Source: Gammaproteobacteria bacterium
GTDB lineage: Bacteria > Pseudomonadota > Gammaproteobacteria > Pseudomonadales > Halomonadaceae
Direction of reading: 5' to 3'
NCBI GenBank assembly: GCA_023485185.1
Contig: JAMCZP010000047.1
Coordinates: forward strand, 4,175 to 18,068
Length of the DNA: 13,894 nt
The translations under genes were made by a program, and so were the position numbers. This document shows, one piece after another, positions 12,798 to 13,894 of this stretch; positions within the stretch are counted from its first letter, which is position 1; each line of letters opens with the position of its first letter. The notes beneath the pieces were generated by a model, which did not search any database, was not told the DNA's origin, and saw nothing but the letters and a program-made list of their open reading frames with translations.

Positions 12798-13894
12798 ATG
12801 ATTACCTTTATTGCATCGATCCTGCTGCTGATCGCGGGCTACTTTACCTATGGGAAGTTCGTTGAGCGCGTGTTCGTTACCGACCGAAAACGGCGCACGC
12901 CAGCGTTCACTATGCGTGACAACATCGATTATGTACCGATGAACACCACGCGCAACTCGCTTATTCAGTTACTCAACATTGCTGGTGTGGGCCCCATTTT
13001 TGGCCCTATTCTCGGCGCGCTATATGGCCCTGTGGCTTTTGTTTGGATCGTTATCGGCTGTATTTTTGCAGGTGCTGTACACGACTACCTGACCGGTATG
13101 ATCTCGATTCGCAACCACGGCGCTCACTTGCCTCAGTTGGCGGGCAAGTTTTTGGGCCAGGCGATGAAGCATGTGGTCAACGGCTTTGCCATCTTGCTAC
13201 TGCTGTTGGTGGGTACCGTATTTGTTACCTCACCAGCGGCGCTGCTGTCCAACATGACGTCTCTGTCGTTGACGCTGATTATCGTCGCCATCTTTATTTA
13301 CTACCTGATCGCCACGCTACTACCGATTGATAAAGTGATCGGACGTATCTACCCCTACTTCGGTGCGCTGCTGCTGTTCAGCGCGGCAGGTATTGGTATT
13401 GGCATGATCGTGACAGGCGCGCCAATTCCTGAGCTATCGTTTGAGAACATGCACCCGGACAACGCCCCCATCTTCCCGCTGCTGTTTTTAACCATCTCCT
13501 GCGGCGCGCTTTCCGGTTTTCATGCCACCCAAACCCCGATTATTTCGCGCACCACGCAAAACGAAACCAATGGGCGCAAAATTTTCTACGGCATGATGAT
13601 CACCGAAGGCATTATCGCCATGATCTGGGCGGCCGCCGCCATGAGCCTGTTCTATGGCGATCAGACGCTTTCCGATGTACTGGCTGCTGGTGGCCCTGCG
13701 GCGGTGGTAAGCGAAGTTTCCACCACCATGCTGGGTGCAGTAGGTGGCACGCTGGCAGTATTGGGCGTTATTGTGCTGCCGATCACCTCTGGCGATACCG
13801 CTTTCCGTAGTGCGCGGATGATAATTGCCGACTACATCAAGATCGATCAGAAGCCGATCGTTAAGCGCATCATGGTTGCTCTGCCGCTGTTTGT
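12798..13894 (+). CDS. cstA: CstA-family carbon starvation protein (5' part)
   Basis: The first 365 residues of a polytopic inner-membrane transporter of the CstA family, which in enterobacteria imports pyruvate and peptides on carbon starvation. Diagnostic text: GVGPIFGPILGALYGP (64-79), then IVIGCIFAGAVHDYLTGM. Further on come LTISCGALSGFHATQTPIIS and LPITSGDTAFRSARMIIADY. About nine hydrophobic segments are visible. The N-terminus ITFIASILLLIAGYFTYGKF with VPMNTTRN resembles the shorter CstA branch (about 480-560 residues) rather than the 700-residue E. coli CstA. The gene runs off the window without a stop. The ATG at 12798 begins the first membrane segment; the ribosome-binding site (TAGG) is weak. 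Confidence 0.93.
   Translation, partial: MITFIASILLLIAGYFTYGKFVERVFVTDRKRRTPAFTMRDNIDYVPMNTTRNSLIQLLNIAGVGPIFGPILGALYGPVAFVWIVIGCIFAGAVHDYLTGMISIRNHGAHLPQLAGKFLGQAMKHVVNGFAILLLLLVGTVFVTSPAALLSNMTSLSLTLIIVAIFIYYLIATLLPIDKVIGRIYPYFGALLLFSAAGIGIGMIVTGAPIPELSFENMHPDNAPIFPLLFLTISCGALSGFHATQTPIISRTTQNETNGRKIFYGMMITEGIIAMIWAAAAMSLFYGDQTLSDVLAAGGPAAVVSEVSTTMLGAVGGTLAVLGVIVLPITSGDTAFRSARMIIADYIKIDQKPIVKRIMVALPLF

Noticed and set aside
1..13894. CRISPR array, tRNA or rRNA
   Set aside because: No regularly spaced repeats with unique spacers, no cloverleaf with a CCA end and no rRNA-like conserved blocks were seen by eye.

Overview
The window looks like a chromosomal stretch of a moderately halophilic gammaproteobacterium, most likely Halomonas or a close relative. 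This is inferred from gene content (truC, tcdA, a DUF1653 gene and a recQ-like gene in one run, a sodC/cstA neighbourhood, acidic proteins, a sigma-28 flagellin promoter), not from a database match. Nearly all the house-keeping genes are moderately GC-rich. The part between about 2.8 and 5.25 kb is visibly AT-rich and is accessory DNA.

Layout. Positions 101-1067 hold an intact class I SAM methyltransferase and a broken DUF2805 (TIGR03643-type) gene with a roughly 20-base internal loss. A Zur-like operator (1107-1126) then precedes a COG0523-type zinc GTPase gene. The gene is cut after residue 224 exactly where an IS66-type end (GTAAGCG) begins. Positions 1823-2801 are a graveyard of IS fragments: IS66 TnpC C-terminus, a short palindromic element, IS21 IstA core, IS1182 N-terminus. 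Next comes a complete orphan integron gene cassette (2808-3494, minus strand) with a recognisable attC and an HEPN-like unknown protein. A low-information stretch, a 63-residue unknown ORF behind an IS3-like end, and a 338-residue FRG-domain gene follow.

The FRG gene sits directly behind the terminator of fliC, where flaG/fliD/fliS often lie in other flagellin loci. fliC has an excellent sigma-28 promoter. Beyond it are a 5'-truncated DinG/Rad3-type helicase remnant, a 13-14 bp tandem repeat, and the tightly packed minus-strand run truC-tcdA-DUF1653-recQ-like (two ATGA overlaps and one 28-base gap). Divergently on the plus strand are sodC (periplasmic Cu,Zn superoxide dismutase) with a strong terminator and the start of cstA, which runs off the window.

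The most interesting candidates are the FRG-domain gene placed behind flagellin, the orphan integron cassette with an R-x5-H protein, and the triple GTTATGGAA palindrome. The first two may be defence-related cargo, which is inference. No CRISPR array, rRNA or tRNA was seen.
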